From the NCBI GenBank assembly GCA_016296575.1, contig JAEDJA010000037.1, positions 1 through 18,286 on the forward strand: 18,286 bases of DNA, written 5' to 3'. Of the stretch, positions 1 to 6,249 are shown piece by piece (within the stretch, counting starts at the first letter, position 1; every line of letters starts with the position of its first letter). This DNA is from Treponema sp. (GTDB taxonomy: Bacteria > Spirochaetota > Spirochaetia > Treponematales > Treponemataceae). The notes beneath the pieces are model-generated. The model was given only the letters and a program-made list of their open reading frames with translations, was not told the DNA's origin and made no database searches. Both the position numbers and the translations under genes were made by a program.

Positions 1-22
1 TTTACATGATTAACCGAATCTC

Positions 23-65
23 TTTGGGTTAGATTTTTACGTGATTCAATACGTAAAAGCCCAAA
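23..65. repeat. Nested inverted repeat upstream of argS (possible operator)
   Basis: TTTTACGT (35-42) and ACGTAAAA (51-58) form a perfect 8-bp inverted repeat around an 8-nt centre. An outer pair, TTTGGG (23-28) and CCCAAA (60-65), encloses it. A near-copy of one half-site, TTTACATGATT, stands at 1-11 (compare TTTACGTGATT at 36-46). No T-run follows the stem, so it does not look like an intrinsic terminator. It sits just upstream of the argS -35 element and could be a regulator-binding site. The binding protein is unknown. Confidence 0.45.
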
Positions 66-66
66 A

Positions 67-95
67 TTGAACAAAAGCGATAATTTCTATATAAT
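67..95 (+). promoter_or_regulatory. Predicted sigma70-type promoter of argS
   Basis: TTGAAC (67-72) and TATAAT (90-95) are separated by 17 bp, a near-consensus sigma70 arrangement. Transcription would be expected to begin around 101-103, essentially at the argS ATG at 103. This also argues against the in-frame TTG at 67 as the translation start, because that TTG lies inside the -35 element. Confidence 0.7.
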
Positions 96-102
96 AAAAT
101 TT

Positions 103-1899
103 ATGGATACTAAAGCACAGATTAAATCAATTGTACTTAAGGCAGTTAATGACCTTGTAAGTGAAATCAATCCTGAACTTCCACTTTTTACAGAAGATAA
201 TATTCAGACGGTAACTCCACCAAACCCTGAAATGGGAGATATTGGTGTTCCTCTTTTTGTTTTTGCCAAGGCACTTCGAATGGCACCTCCAGTTATTGCA
301 CAGAAAGCACTGGAAAAAATTACAGATAAATCTGCAGGTGAATTTTTAGCCGTTGGACCTTACCTGAATGTAAAGCTTGATAAAGCTGGAAGTGCAATTT
401 CCGTTCTTAAAACAATTGAAGAGCAGGGGGAAAATTATGGTAGCCTTGCTGCAAACGGAAAAAAACACCTGGAAGGTCGTCGTGTAATGGTGGAATTTTC
501 TTCACCAAATACAAATAAACCTCTTCATCTTGGACATTTGCGTAATGATGCACTTGGTGAATCAGTTTCCCGCATTTTGAAAAAGGCCGGTGCCGAGGTT
601 TTCAAGGTTGACCTTATCAATAACCGGGGTGTTCATATCTGTAAATCCATGCTTGCCTATAAACTTTTTCATGAGAAAAATGGAGATACACCTGAATCTT
701 TGGGCTTGAAAGGCGATCATTTTGTTGGACAGTGTTATGTTGAGTTCGATAAGTATTCTAAAGAACATCCAAAAGCTCTCCAGGAAGCTGAAGAAATGCT
801 CATTAAATGGGAACAGGGGGATTCGGAAGTTCGTGCACTGTGGCAGAAAATGAATGACTGGACTCTGAACGGTGTAAAAGAAACTTACAAACGCACAAAT
901 ATTGAATTCGACAAGTTTTATCTTGAAAGCGAAACTTACCTTAAAGGAAAAGATGAAATCCTTAAAGGACTTGAAAAAGGTGTTTTCTTCAAGGCAGATG
1001 ATGGATCTGTTCGTATTGATGTAACTGATGTTGTTGGAAAAGGAAAGGACGAAGATAATCACGAAAAAGTTCTTTTGCGAAAAGATGGAACATCTGTTTA
1101 TATTACACAGGATATTGGTACTGCCATTTCTCGCCATGATGACTGGGCATTTAATCAGATGGTTTACGTAGTTGCTTCAGAACAGAATTATCATTTCAAG
1201 ATTCTTTTCCATATTCTTAAAAAACTTGGTTTTGACTGGACTGATAAACTGTTCCACCTTAGCTACGGTCTTGTAAATCTTCCTTCAGGACGAATGAAGA
1301 GCCGTGAAGGTACAGTTGTAGATGCTGATGATCTTATAGATAATCTTCATGAATCTGCACTTGCTGAAATAAAAGAAAAGGGACGTGATAAAGAACTTGA
1401 TGATGCTGACGATGTAGCAGAAAAAGTTGCTCTTGCAGCCCTTCATTATTATCTTCTTCAGGTAACTCCTGTAAAAGATATGCTTTTTAATCCTGAAGAG
1501 TCACTTTCTTTCAATGGAAACACAGGACCTTATCTTCAATATATGGGTGCACGTATTTCTTCAATTCTTAGAAAAGCTTCTGAATCAGGAATTAAGATTG
1601 GAAATGATGAAGAAAGTGTAAAACTTCTTGATAAACCGGAAGAATGGGAATTGATTAAAGCACTTGGTGATTTCCCGGCCGCTGTTTCAAAAGCTGCTGA
1701 AAATCTTGATCCAAGTGTAATGACATCTTATCTCTACGACCTTTCAAAATTGTTCAGTAAATTCTATCAGCAGTGTCCAATTCTTGCTGCAGGTGATGAA
1801 AAACTGGTTTCAGCCCGACTTTATCTTGCTCAGTGTACACTTAATGTGCTTTCCAGCTGTATGGATATGGTGCTGGTTCCGTTCCTTGAAAAAATGTAG
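103..1899 (+). CDS. argS: Arginine--tRNA ligase (ArgRS)
   Basis: Class I aminoacyl-tRNA synthetase that charges tRNA-Arg with arginine using ATP in the cytosol. From the ATG at 103 the product is 598 residues, normal for the family. An N-terminal tRNA-recognition domain fills about residues 1-90. The HIGH signature appears as HLGH (142-145) within PLHLGHLRNDALGE. The KMSKS loop appears as MKSREG (398-403), an ArgRS-type variant. A helical DALR-like anticodon-binding domain forms the last ~130 residues and ends in the typical ...FLEKM. I chose the ATG at 103 over the TTG at 67 because ArgRS proteins normally begin close to this MDTKAQIK segment and because the TTG lies in the promoter. No Shine-Dalgarno sequence precedes 103. 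No clear terminator follows the gene. Confidence 0.96.
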   Translation: MDTKAQIKSIVLKAVNDLVSEINPELPLFTEDNIQTVTPPNPEMGDIGVPLFVFAKALRMAPPVIAQKALEKITDKSAGEFLAVGPYLNVKLDKAGSAISVLKTIEEQGENYGSLAANGKKHLEGRRVMVEFSSPNTNKPLHLGHLRNDALGESVSRILKKAGAEVFKVDLINNRGVHICKSMLAYKLFHEKNGDTPESLGLKGDHFVGQCYVEFDKYSKEHPKALQEAEEMLIKWEQGDSEVRALWQKMNDWTLNGVKETYKRTNIEFDKFYLESETYLKGKDEILKGLEKGVFFKADDGSVRIDVTDVVGKGKDEDNHEKVLLRKDGTSVYITQDIGTAISRHDDWAFNQMVYVVASEQNYHFKILFHILKKLGFDWTDKLFHLSYGLVNLPSGRMKSREGTVVDADDLIDNLHESALAEIKEKGRDKELDDADDVAEKVALAALHYYLLQVTPVKDMLFNPEESLSFNGNTGPYLQYMGARISSILRKASESGIKIGNDEESVKLLDKPEEWELIKALGDFPAAVSKAAENLDPSVMTSYLYDLSKLFSKFYQQCPILAAGDEKLVSARLYLAQCTLNVLSSCMDMVLVPFLEKM

Positions 1900-1926
1900 G
1901 AAATAGAGATTTGGGAAGTAAACGGT

Positions 1927-1955
1927 TTGACAAACATATCTTCCTAAAATATAAT
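1927..1955 (+). promoter_or_regulatory. Consensus sigma70 promoter of the flaA pair
   Basis: TTGACA (1927-1932), a 17-bp spacer and TATAAT (1950-1955) match the sigma70 consensus exactly. The predicted start is near 1962, giving a leader of about 70 nt before the first flaA gene. This fits high expression of an abundant sheath protein. Confidence 0.8.
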
Positions 1956-1964
1956 GATAAGAGT

Positions 1965-1991
1965 TATAAGAATTTATTTTTATGCCGATAA
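1965..1991 (+). promoter_or_regulatory. Possible sigma28 (FliA-type) flagellar promoter
   Basis: GCCGATAA (1984-1991) is an exact match to the -10 consensus of sigma28 flagellar promoters. The -35 is weaker: TATAAGAA at 1965-1972 stands at the expected distance (TAAA-N15-GCCGATAA layout) but matches only partly. A second TATAAT (1997-2002) overlaps the predicted start region and lacks a convincing -35. The role is inferred from the motif and from the flagellar gene that follows. Confidence 0.5.
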
Positions 1992-2031
1992 TGTAGTATA
2001 ATATTCTATCAAGAATAACGAGGAGTTTTGC

Positions 2032-2778
2032 ATGAAAAAGGCCTTTAAAGTCTTTGTTTGTCTTGCAGTTCTTTTTGGTTCTTCTGCTGCAGTTTTTGCA
2101 CAGCCAAGTTCAAAAAGCGTAGAGACATTTGTAATTGACAATTTTGACAATGCAGGTAATCAGGACTATGCATATGAAGGAAAGTCCCTTAACTGGGAAT
2201 GGGGTGTAAATGCCAGCCGTTTTATTGCTGAAGGTTTCCCAAAAACAGGTTACTTCGATGGTATTCCTAATTCACTTAAACAGCTTCGCCGTGGTGATGC
2301 AGGCGATTCTAAAGTATTCGGTGTAAAAACTGCTTTCAACCGCAAAGGTGACAACTGGTTTGAAGTTTTCCCTACAAACGATGGAAATCCATATGAAATT
2401 CCAATGGTAGGAACAGTTTCTCAGATTGATTTCTGGGTATGGGGTGCAAACTACCTTTATTATCTTGAAGTTCTTGTTCGTGATGCAAATGGTCGTGTTC
2501 ATGTTCTTCCTGCTGGAAATCTTGCTTTCCAGGGTTGGAAAAATGTTACAGTAAGCATTCCTGGCTGGATGGTACAGCATTCATTGCTCCGTTCAGGTTC
2601 AAGAAGCCTTACATTGGTAGGATTCCGCATCAGAACAGATGCTGAAGAATTTGTTGATGACTTTGTAATTTATTTTGATCAGATTAAATATACTACAAAT
2701 TCACTTGCAGTTATTTACGATGGTTATGAACTCCGTGACGCCGATTTCGGTGACGATACAGACGAGGTGGAAGACTAA
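2032..2778 (+). CDS. FlaA-family flagellar filament outer layer (sheath) protein
   Basis: Exported protein of 248 residues, resembling the spirochaete FlaA family (periplasmic flagellar filament outer layer), of the shorter type found as tandem paralogues in treponemes. A signal peptide covers residues 1-23: a KK start, a hydrophobic core, and a VFA|Q signal peptidase I site. The mature protein is a beta-rich domain with aromatic and glycine segments such as FGVKTAF, DFWVWG, GNLAFQGWKNV and LVGFRIRTD, ending in a very acidic tail (DADFGDDTDEVED). The start at 2032 is supported by GAGGAG (2020-2025). The stop overlaps the ATG of the second paralogue by 1 nt (TAATG), so the two are probably translated together. 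Which numbered FlaA paralogue this is cannot be settled here. Confidence 0.85.
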   Translation: MKKAFKVFVCLAVLFGSSAAVFAQPSSKSVETFVIDNFDNAGNQDYAYEGKSLNWEWGVNASRFIAEGFPKTGYFDGIPNSLKQLRRGDAGDSKVFGVKTAFNRKGDNWFEVFPTNDGNPYEIPMVGTVSQIDFWVWGANYLYYLEVLVRDANGRVHVLPAGNLAFQGWKNVTVSIPGWMVQHSLLRSGSRSLTLVGFRIRTDAEEFVDDFVIYFDQIKYTTNSLAVIYDGYELRDADFGDDTDEVED

Positions 2779-3491
2779 TGAAAAAATTATTGATTGTAGC
2801 TGCACTTTTGGCAGTAAGCTTTTCTGTATTTGCACAGAATAACAGCCTTGGTGATCCAAATCCTGAAAGCGTAGGACGTGATTCTGCTCTTCAGGCTTTG
2901 AAAGAAATCTCTTTGGATAAATTCGAAAGAGAAGGTAGCTGGAATGTTCATATGTCTCCTGACTATGGTGTAATCACAGCTCGTCTTTTTGAAGGTAATC
3001 CTGCAATGAAAGAACCTCTGGAAGGTGAAGAGGAAGAAGAAGACTCTCAGGTTTTCGGTGTTCGCGTTGATTTCTTCAAACGTGGTATCAACTCTTTCAC
3101 AATCACTTCACAGCGCCCAATCCCTGTAGAAGGAACAACAAAAGTTGTATCTCTTTGGGTTTGTGGACGTAACCAGAGCCATGATATGTACCTTTTGGTT
3201 CAGGATTACTTTGGACGTAGTTTTGAATTGTACATGGGTAACCTTGGATTTACAGGATGGAAAAAACTTTCTTGTGTAATTCCACCTTCAATTGATGGTG
3301 AACATGGTATCGTTCAGTCAAGTGCATATTATGGAGACAGACCTGGTCTTCGTATCGTAGGTTTCCGTGTAGACTGTAACCCAATGCAGGCTCGTGGTTC
3401 TTACTACATGTACATTGATGATCTTCGCTGTGTAACAGACCTTTATGATCTGCAGAACCGCGATGAAGATGACATGCTTGATAACTGGTAA
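2778..3491 (+). CDS. Second FlaA-family flagellar sheath protein
   Basis: Paralogue of the preceding gene, 237 residues. The signal peptide is residues 1-19 with a VFA|Q cleavage site. The same core blocks recur in the same order: VFGVRVDF, VVSLWVCGRNQ, MGNLGFTGWKKL and LRIVGFRVD, followed by a YIDDLRCVTDLYDLQNR segment and an acidic end. It differs by an acidic insert, EGEEEEEDSQ (about residues 83-92), where the first paralogue has a short RRGDAGDS stretch. GAGGTGG (2764-2770) is a good ribosome-binding site inside the end of the upstream gene. The pair would be periplasmic, coating or binding the FlaB filament core; this is inferred from the family. A strong terminator follows 24 nt after the stop. 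Confidence 0.83.
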   Translation: MKKLLIVAALLAVSFSVFAQNNSLGDPNPESVGRDSALQALKEISLDKFEREGSWNVHMSPDYGVITARLFEGNPAMKEPLEGEEEEEDSQVFGVRVDFFKRGINSFTITSQRPIPVEGTTKVVSLWVCGRNQSHDMYLLVQDYFGRSFELYMGNLGFTGWKKLSCVIPPSIDGEHGIVQSSAYYGDRPGLRIVGFRVDCNPMQARGSYYMYIDDLRCVTDLYDLQNRDEDDMLDNW

Positions 3492-3513
3492 TCTTAGTTA
3501 ATTTTTGATAGAG

Positions 3514-3547
3514 AAGGCGCTGTCTTATTGGACGGCGCCTTTTTTTT
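3514..3547 (+). terminator. Rho-independent terminator after the flaA pair
   Basis: GGCGCTGTC (3516-3524), the loop TTATTG, and GACGGCGCC (3531-3539) form a 9-bp GC-rich stem with one T-G wobble. Flanking AA/TT pairs extend it, and a run of eight T's follows (3540-3547). The T-run contains the stop codon of the convergent minus-strand gene. On the minus strand the stem is not followed by a good T-run, so termination there should be weaker. Confidence 0.93.
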
Positions 3548-4289
3548 ATTTAGATGAAAAATTGTTTGAGCTGCTAATCCTGTAATATCTGGAACGATTT
3601 TTGGTTTCTGTGTATTCAATCAGTTCCATGCGAAGAAGCACCCATATTAGCAGGTGGGCATTACGGTCAGCATTTGCTTTTGTTAGTTTGTTGGTTTCAA
3701 GATGAATCTTAAGCTCTTTTGCGCAGAATGAGTTTTTAAGATTATCTGGAATCAGTGAAAGGTAATTTTCTGCAGTCTTAAAAATATGGGTTTTTATTAT
3801 TTTATCCAGCTTCTTATTTGATTTTATATAATCTTTTCTGAATCGTCTTCTGTTGTTTTGTGACTGAACAAGTTCACCTTCTTTAATTCTGATTTCAGTC
3901 ATTTTAATTTCTAAAACATGCAGTTCAAAGTTTTTATTCAGTAAAAGAGGGTATATTCCAGTTAATTCACGAAAAAGATCGTAAATGCTTAGTTTTTTTG
4001 GACTTTTTTTCCGGGAAATTAAATCACCTTCCTTGTTATAGTTTTCAATATATCTTTCTACTGGAATTGTATGTACAAGAGTGACTTTATAATGATTTTC
4101 AAGTAAGTGAGAAATTTTTCCAGTCAGTTTAGAAAGGTTCAGGTTTTGTATTTCAATTACATGATTATCACCGGCAAGAATATCTAAAATATGTCCATCC
4201 TTTTCTACTTCCACAGCCCCTTCATATAAAGAAGCGTAATAAGATTTGATTGTCCTGTGTAGTGAACTTTCGTTATAGGTGTTAATCAT
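3546..4289 (-). CDS. Unrecognised protein, possible PD-(D/E)XK-nuclease-like N-terminus
   Basis: A soluble 247-residue protein with no signal peptide or membrane segment; I cannot name its family. Residues 24-48 read as a beta-hairpin rich in acidic positions: GAVEVEKDGHILDIL then HVIEIQNLNL, with E27, D36 and an E46-x-Q48 pair. This spacing resembles the E...D...ExK/Q core of PD-(D/E)XK nucleases. Next come TLVHTIPVERYIE (about 70-82) and a basic stretch (KKSPKK; later NRRRFRKDYIKSNKK). The C-terminal ~60 residues (FCAKELKIHLETNKLTK...LLRMELIEYTETKNRSRYYRI) look like a winged-helix fold. The gene is the only minus-strand one here, sits between flaA and mraZ, and looks more AT-rich than its neighbours. 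No Shine-Dalgarno precedes the ATG. Nuclease function is inference only. Confidence 0.7.
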   Translation of the reverse strand: MINTYNESSLHRTIKSYYASLYEGAVEVEKDGHILDILAGDNHVIEIQNLNLSKLTGKISHLLENHYKVTLVHTIPVERYIENYNKEGDLISRKKSPKKLSIYDLFRELTGIYPLLLNKNFELHVLEIKMTEIRIKEGELVQSQNNRRRFRKDYIKSNKKLDKIIKTHIFKTAENYLSLIPDNLKNSFCAKELKIHLETNKLTKANADRNAHLLIWVLLRMELIEYTETKNRSRYYRISSSNNFSSK

Positions 4290-4295
4290 AAGAAA

Positions 4296-4304
4296 AGTAT
4301 ATCA
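4296..4304 (-). promoter_or_regulatory. Possible extended -10 promoter of the minus-strand gene
   Basis: On the minus strand TGATATACT (4304 to 4296) matches an extended -10 (TGnTATAAT, one mismatch). No good -35 lies at standard spacing. The predicted start falls near 4289, at the start codon itself. Confidence 0.4.
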
Positions 4305-4373
4305 GAAAAGTTAAAGGTTAATCGTTTAACAATATAAAAATAAGGAATTTTACCTAGGGGACAAATAGTTCTT

Positions 4374-4400
4374 AAAAAAAACAGAGCCGCGGTTTTTTTT
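4374..4400. repeat. A8C/GT8 inverted repeat in the divergent intergenic region
   Basis: AAAAAAAAC (4374-4382) and GTTTTTTTT (4392-4400) are a perfect 9-bp inverted repeat around a 9-nt centre. A CCGCGG palindrome (4387-4392) overlaps the second arm. The stem is almost all A-T, so it would be a poor terminator. It lies between the divergent minus-strand gene and mraZ. No other structure is evident between 4305 and 4433. Confidence 0.4.
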
Positions 4401-4433
4401 GTTAAAAATCTTCATTATCGGTAAGAAAAGCCA

Positions 4434-4461
4434 TTGACATTAGAATTTTTTATGATAAAAT
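4434..4461 (+). promoter_or_regulatory. Promoter of the dcw (division) operon
   Basis: TTGACA (4434-4439), a 16-bp spacer and TAAAAT (4456-4461) form a near-consensus sigma70 promoter. The predicted start is around 4467-4469, about 38 nt ahead of the mraZ ATG, so the MraZ repeats lie in the first transcribed bases. Confidence 0.72.
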
Positions 4462-4470
4462 GTAGATAAG

Positions 4471-4505
4471 TGGGAAATTGTGGTAGAAAGTGGTAGAAAG
4501 TGGAG
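4471..4505 (+). promoter_or_regulatory. MraZ-binding operator: four TGG repeats in 10-bp phase
   Basis: TGGGA (4471-4475), TGGTA (4481-4485), TGGTA (4491-4495) and TGGAG (4501-4505) begin exactly 10 bp apart. Intervening bases are AATTG, GAAAG and GAAAG. In E. coli and in mollicutes, MraZ binds direct TGG-containing repeats spaced about one helical turn apart in front of its own gene; the match in motif, spacing and position makes autoregulation likely. The last repeat ends one base before the ATG at 4506, so bound MraZ could also cover the ribosome-binding region. Confidence 0.8.
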
Positions 4506-4952
4506 ATGAAACTGCTTACAGGTGAGTACAATAACACTATGGATGAAAAAGGGCGACTTGCCTTTCCATCCAAGTTGCGTACTGAATTAAATCAGAATGT
4601 ACTCATTGTTACTGCTAGTTACATGGATCACTGTCTGCAGCTGTTTACTACAGAAGAATGGGAAATTATTAAAGGTCGGCTCATGGCATCAGCTTCTCCT
4701 TTTAACAAGAAGAATCTGAATGTCTTGAGACGATTTATTGCACCGGCCCAGGAAGTGGAGTTCGATAAAGCCGGTCGCCTTTCTATCCCGCAGAGTCTGC
4801 GCGAGTATGCAGGGCTTTCAAAGGATTGCACAATTCTTGGAATCGACAGATTTATGGAAGTGTGGGATTCAGATAAGTACCGTGAATACCTGGCAAATAG
4901 TGAAGAAGAATTCTCTGATGCCGCAGACGAATTGAAAGATATCTGTTTCTAG
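4506..4952 (+). CDS. mraZ: Transcriptional regulator MraZ
   Basis: First gene of the division cluster; a DNA-binding protein that forms ring-like oligomers and represses its own operon in studied bacteria. The product is 148 residues from the ATG at 4506, in the family range. Two tandem SpoVT/AbrB-like MraZ domains are visible, each with the DxxxR signature: D13-EKG-R17 and D87-KAG-R91. The N-terminus (LLTGEYNNTMDEKGRLAFP) aligns with the usual family start near GEY. An in-frame GTG at 4500 is possible but lies inside the operator repeats, so ATG 4506 is preferred. No separate Shine-Dalgarno is clear; GGAG lies too close to the ATG. rsmH follows after 17 nt. Confidence 0.93.
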   Translation: MKLLTGEYNNTMDEKGRLAFPSKLRTELNQNVLIVTASYMDHCLQLFTTEEWEIIKGRLMASASPFNKKNLNVLRRFIAPAQEVEFDKAGRLSIPQSLREYAGLSKDCTILGIDRFMEVWDSDKYREYLANSEEEFSDAADELKDICF

Positions 4953-4969
4953 GGATAGGAAAAATTAAA

Positions 4970-5944
4970 TTGGAAATAGTACACACACCAGTATTATTGC
5001 AGGAATGTCTCACGCTTTTAAAACCAGAAGTAAATCCTTGCTTCATGGTTGATTCTACTTTGGGAGAAGGCGGACATTCTTTTAATTTTTTAAAGTCTTA
5101 TCCTGAGCTTTCAATTATGGGACTGGATGCTGATAAAGTGATTCAGGAACGTGCAAAAGAAAGATTAGCGGTTTATGGCGACAGGATGAACTTTTATCGC
5201 GGAAATTTCAGCGACTTTTATTCTTCTTATCCTGAAAATCTTCCAAAACCTGATCTTATTCTTTTTGATCTTGGTATTTCAGTTTTCCACTATGAAAAAA
5301 GCGGTCGTGGATTTTCTTTCCGTTATGATGAAAAGCTTGATATGCGCATCAATCCTGATGTAGGACAGAGTGCTGCTGAGCTGGTTAATAACATGAAGGA
5401 AGAAGAACTTGCAAATCTTATTTATCTTTATGGAGAAGAAAAATTAAGCCGCCGTATTGCATCGGCCATCTGCTCTGCACGTCAGGGTAGTGAAATCACT
5501 TCGTCAAAAGAGCTTGCTGAAATTATATGGAATGCTGTTCCGGCAAATTATCGCTACGGAGCTATTCATCCTGCAACCAGAACTTTTCAGGCTCTGCGTA
5601 TTGCAGTAAACGGTGAACTGGAACGCCTGCCAAAGGCTTTTTATAACGCATTTAACTGTCTGAATGTGGGTGGAAAAATGGGAATCATAACTTTTCATTC
5701 ACTGGAAGACAGAATTGCCAAAAACTTTTTCCGAAATCTTGGAAAACAGTGTGTTTGTCCGCCTGAAGTGGCTCAGTGTCAGTGTGGTGGAAAAGCTGTG
5801 GCAGAAGTAATTACACGAAAACCAGTGGGGCCTACGGAAGAGGAATGTAAAGTTAATTCTCCTTCCAGAAGTGCAAAACTCCGTGTAGTAAAAAAACTTG
5901 GTGATGCCAATGAGTATCATCTTAGAGATGTGGTGGGATACTGA
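4970..5944 (+). CDS. rsmH: 16S rRNA (cytosine1402-N4)-methyltransferase RsmH (MraW)
   Basis: SAM-dependent enzyme that methylates N4 of C1402 of 16S rRNA in the ribosomal P site. The 324-residue product has the family's motifs: DSTLGEGGH (28-36) for SAM binding, DLGIS (100-104), RGFSFRYDEKLDMRINP, HPATRTFQALRIAVNGEL, GGKMGIITFHSLEDRI, and a closing SRSAKLRVVKK. A cysteine cluster, CVCPPEVAQCQC, is present near the C-terminus. Translation starts at TTG 4970; AGGA at 4957-4960 is 9 nt upstream and the protein begins with the expected IVHTPVLLQE segment. The stop TGA overlaps the ftsL ATG by one base (TGATG). Confidence 0.95.
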   Translation: MEIVHTPVLLQECLTLLKPEVNPCFMVDSTLGEGGHSFNFLKSYPELSIMGLDADKVIQERAKERLAVYGDRMNFYRGNFSDFYSSYPENLPKPDLILFDLGISVFHYEKSGRGFSFRYDEKLDMRINPDVGQSAAELVNNMKEEELANLIYLYGEEKLSRRIASAICSARQGSEITSSKELAEIIWNAVPANYRYGAIHPATRTFQALRIAVNGELERLPKAFYNAFNCLNVGGKMGIITFHSLEDRIAKNFFRNLGKQCVCPPEVAQCQCGGKAVAEVITRKPVGPTEEECKVNSPSRSAKLRVVKKLGDANEYHLRDVVGY

Positions 5945-6249
5945 TGAAAGATAAAACTGTCCGATTTTTGAAAAACTTTCTCTGTTGCTTTCTTGCAGTA
6001 ATTATCCCTCTGCTTTTGGTAGCTTATGCTCTTCAGGCAAAACGATTTAACGACTTGTCTAAGGAAATTGCTGCTCTTGAAAAGAAACAGGAAAAACTGA
6101 TTGAAGAAAATAAAAAGCTTGTAAGTGATATTAGTCTTCTTACAAGTGCACGACGTATTGAAAAAATCGCCGTGGAAGAGCTGGGCATGCACAAGGCTGA
6201 AAGTGATGATATTGTGCGTGTAGAAATGACAGGATCAAAAGATGAATAA
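5944..6249 (+). CDS. ftsL: Cell division protein FtsL-like (septum formation initiator type)
   Basis: A small bitopic protein of 101 residues: a short basic cytoplasmic tail, a membrane helix at about residues 10-29 (FLCCFLAVIIPLLLVAYAL), then a coiled coil rich in K/E/L (about 33-65), and the FtsL/DivIC-like end IEKIAVEELGMHKAESDDIVRVEM. Its place right after rsmH is the usual ftsL position. FtsL bridges FtsQ/DivIB and FtsB/DivIC with the septal synthase FtsW-FtsI. Sequence conservation in this family is low, so the assignment rests on architecture and synteny. The ftsI gene that usually comes next is absent; murF follows instead, overlapping by 8 nt. Confidence 0.8.
   Translation: MKDKTVRFLKNFLCCFLAVIIPLLLVAYALQAKRFNDLSKEIAALEKKQEKLIEENKKLVSDISLLTSARRIEKIAVEELGMHKAESDDIVRVEMTGSKDE

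Noticed and set aside
23..66. Inverted repeat before argS as an intrinsic terminator
   Set aside because: No T-run follows the stem, the inner stem is AT-rich, and it abuts the argS promoter.
67..102. TTG at 67 as the argS start
   Set aside because: It sits within the -35 box of a near-consensus promoter and adds 12 residues not expected in ArgRS.
562..1137. 191-codon minus-strand open frame inside argS
   Set aside because: It lies wholly antisense to a well-supported ArgRS core, and its translation is low-complexity Phe/Ile/Asn with no recognisable family.
1913..1946. GGAAG...CTTCC pairing after argS as a terminator
   Set aside because: Only five pairs, a long loop, and no T-run; it also overlaps the flaA promoter.
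4374..4400. A8/T8 inverted repeat as a strong bidirectional terminator
   Set aside because: The stem is nearly all A-T, and no gene on either strand ends immediately before it.
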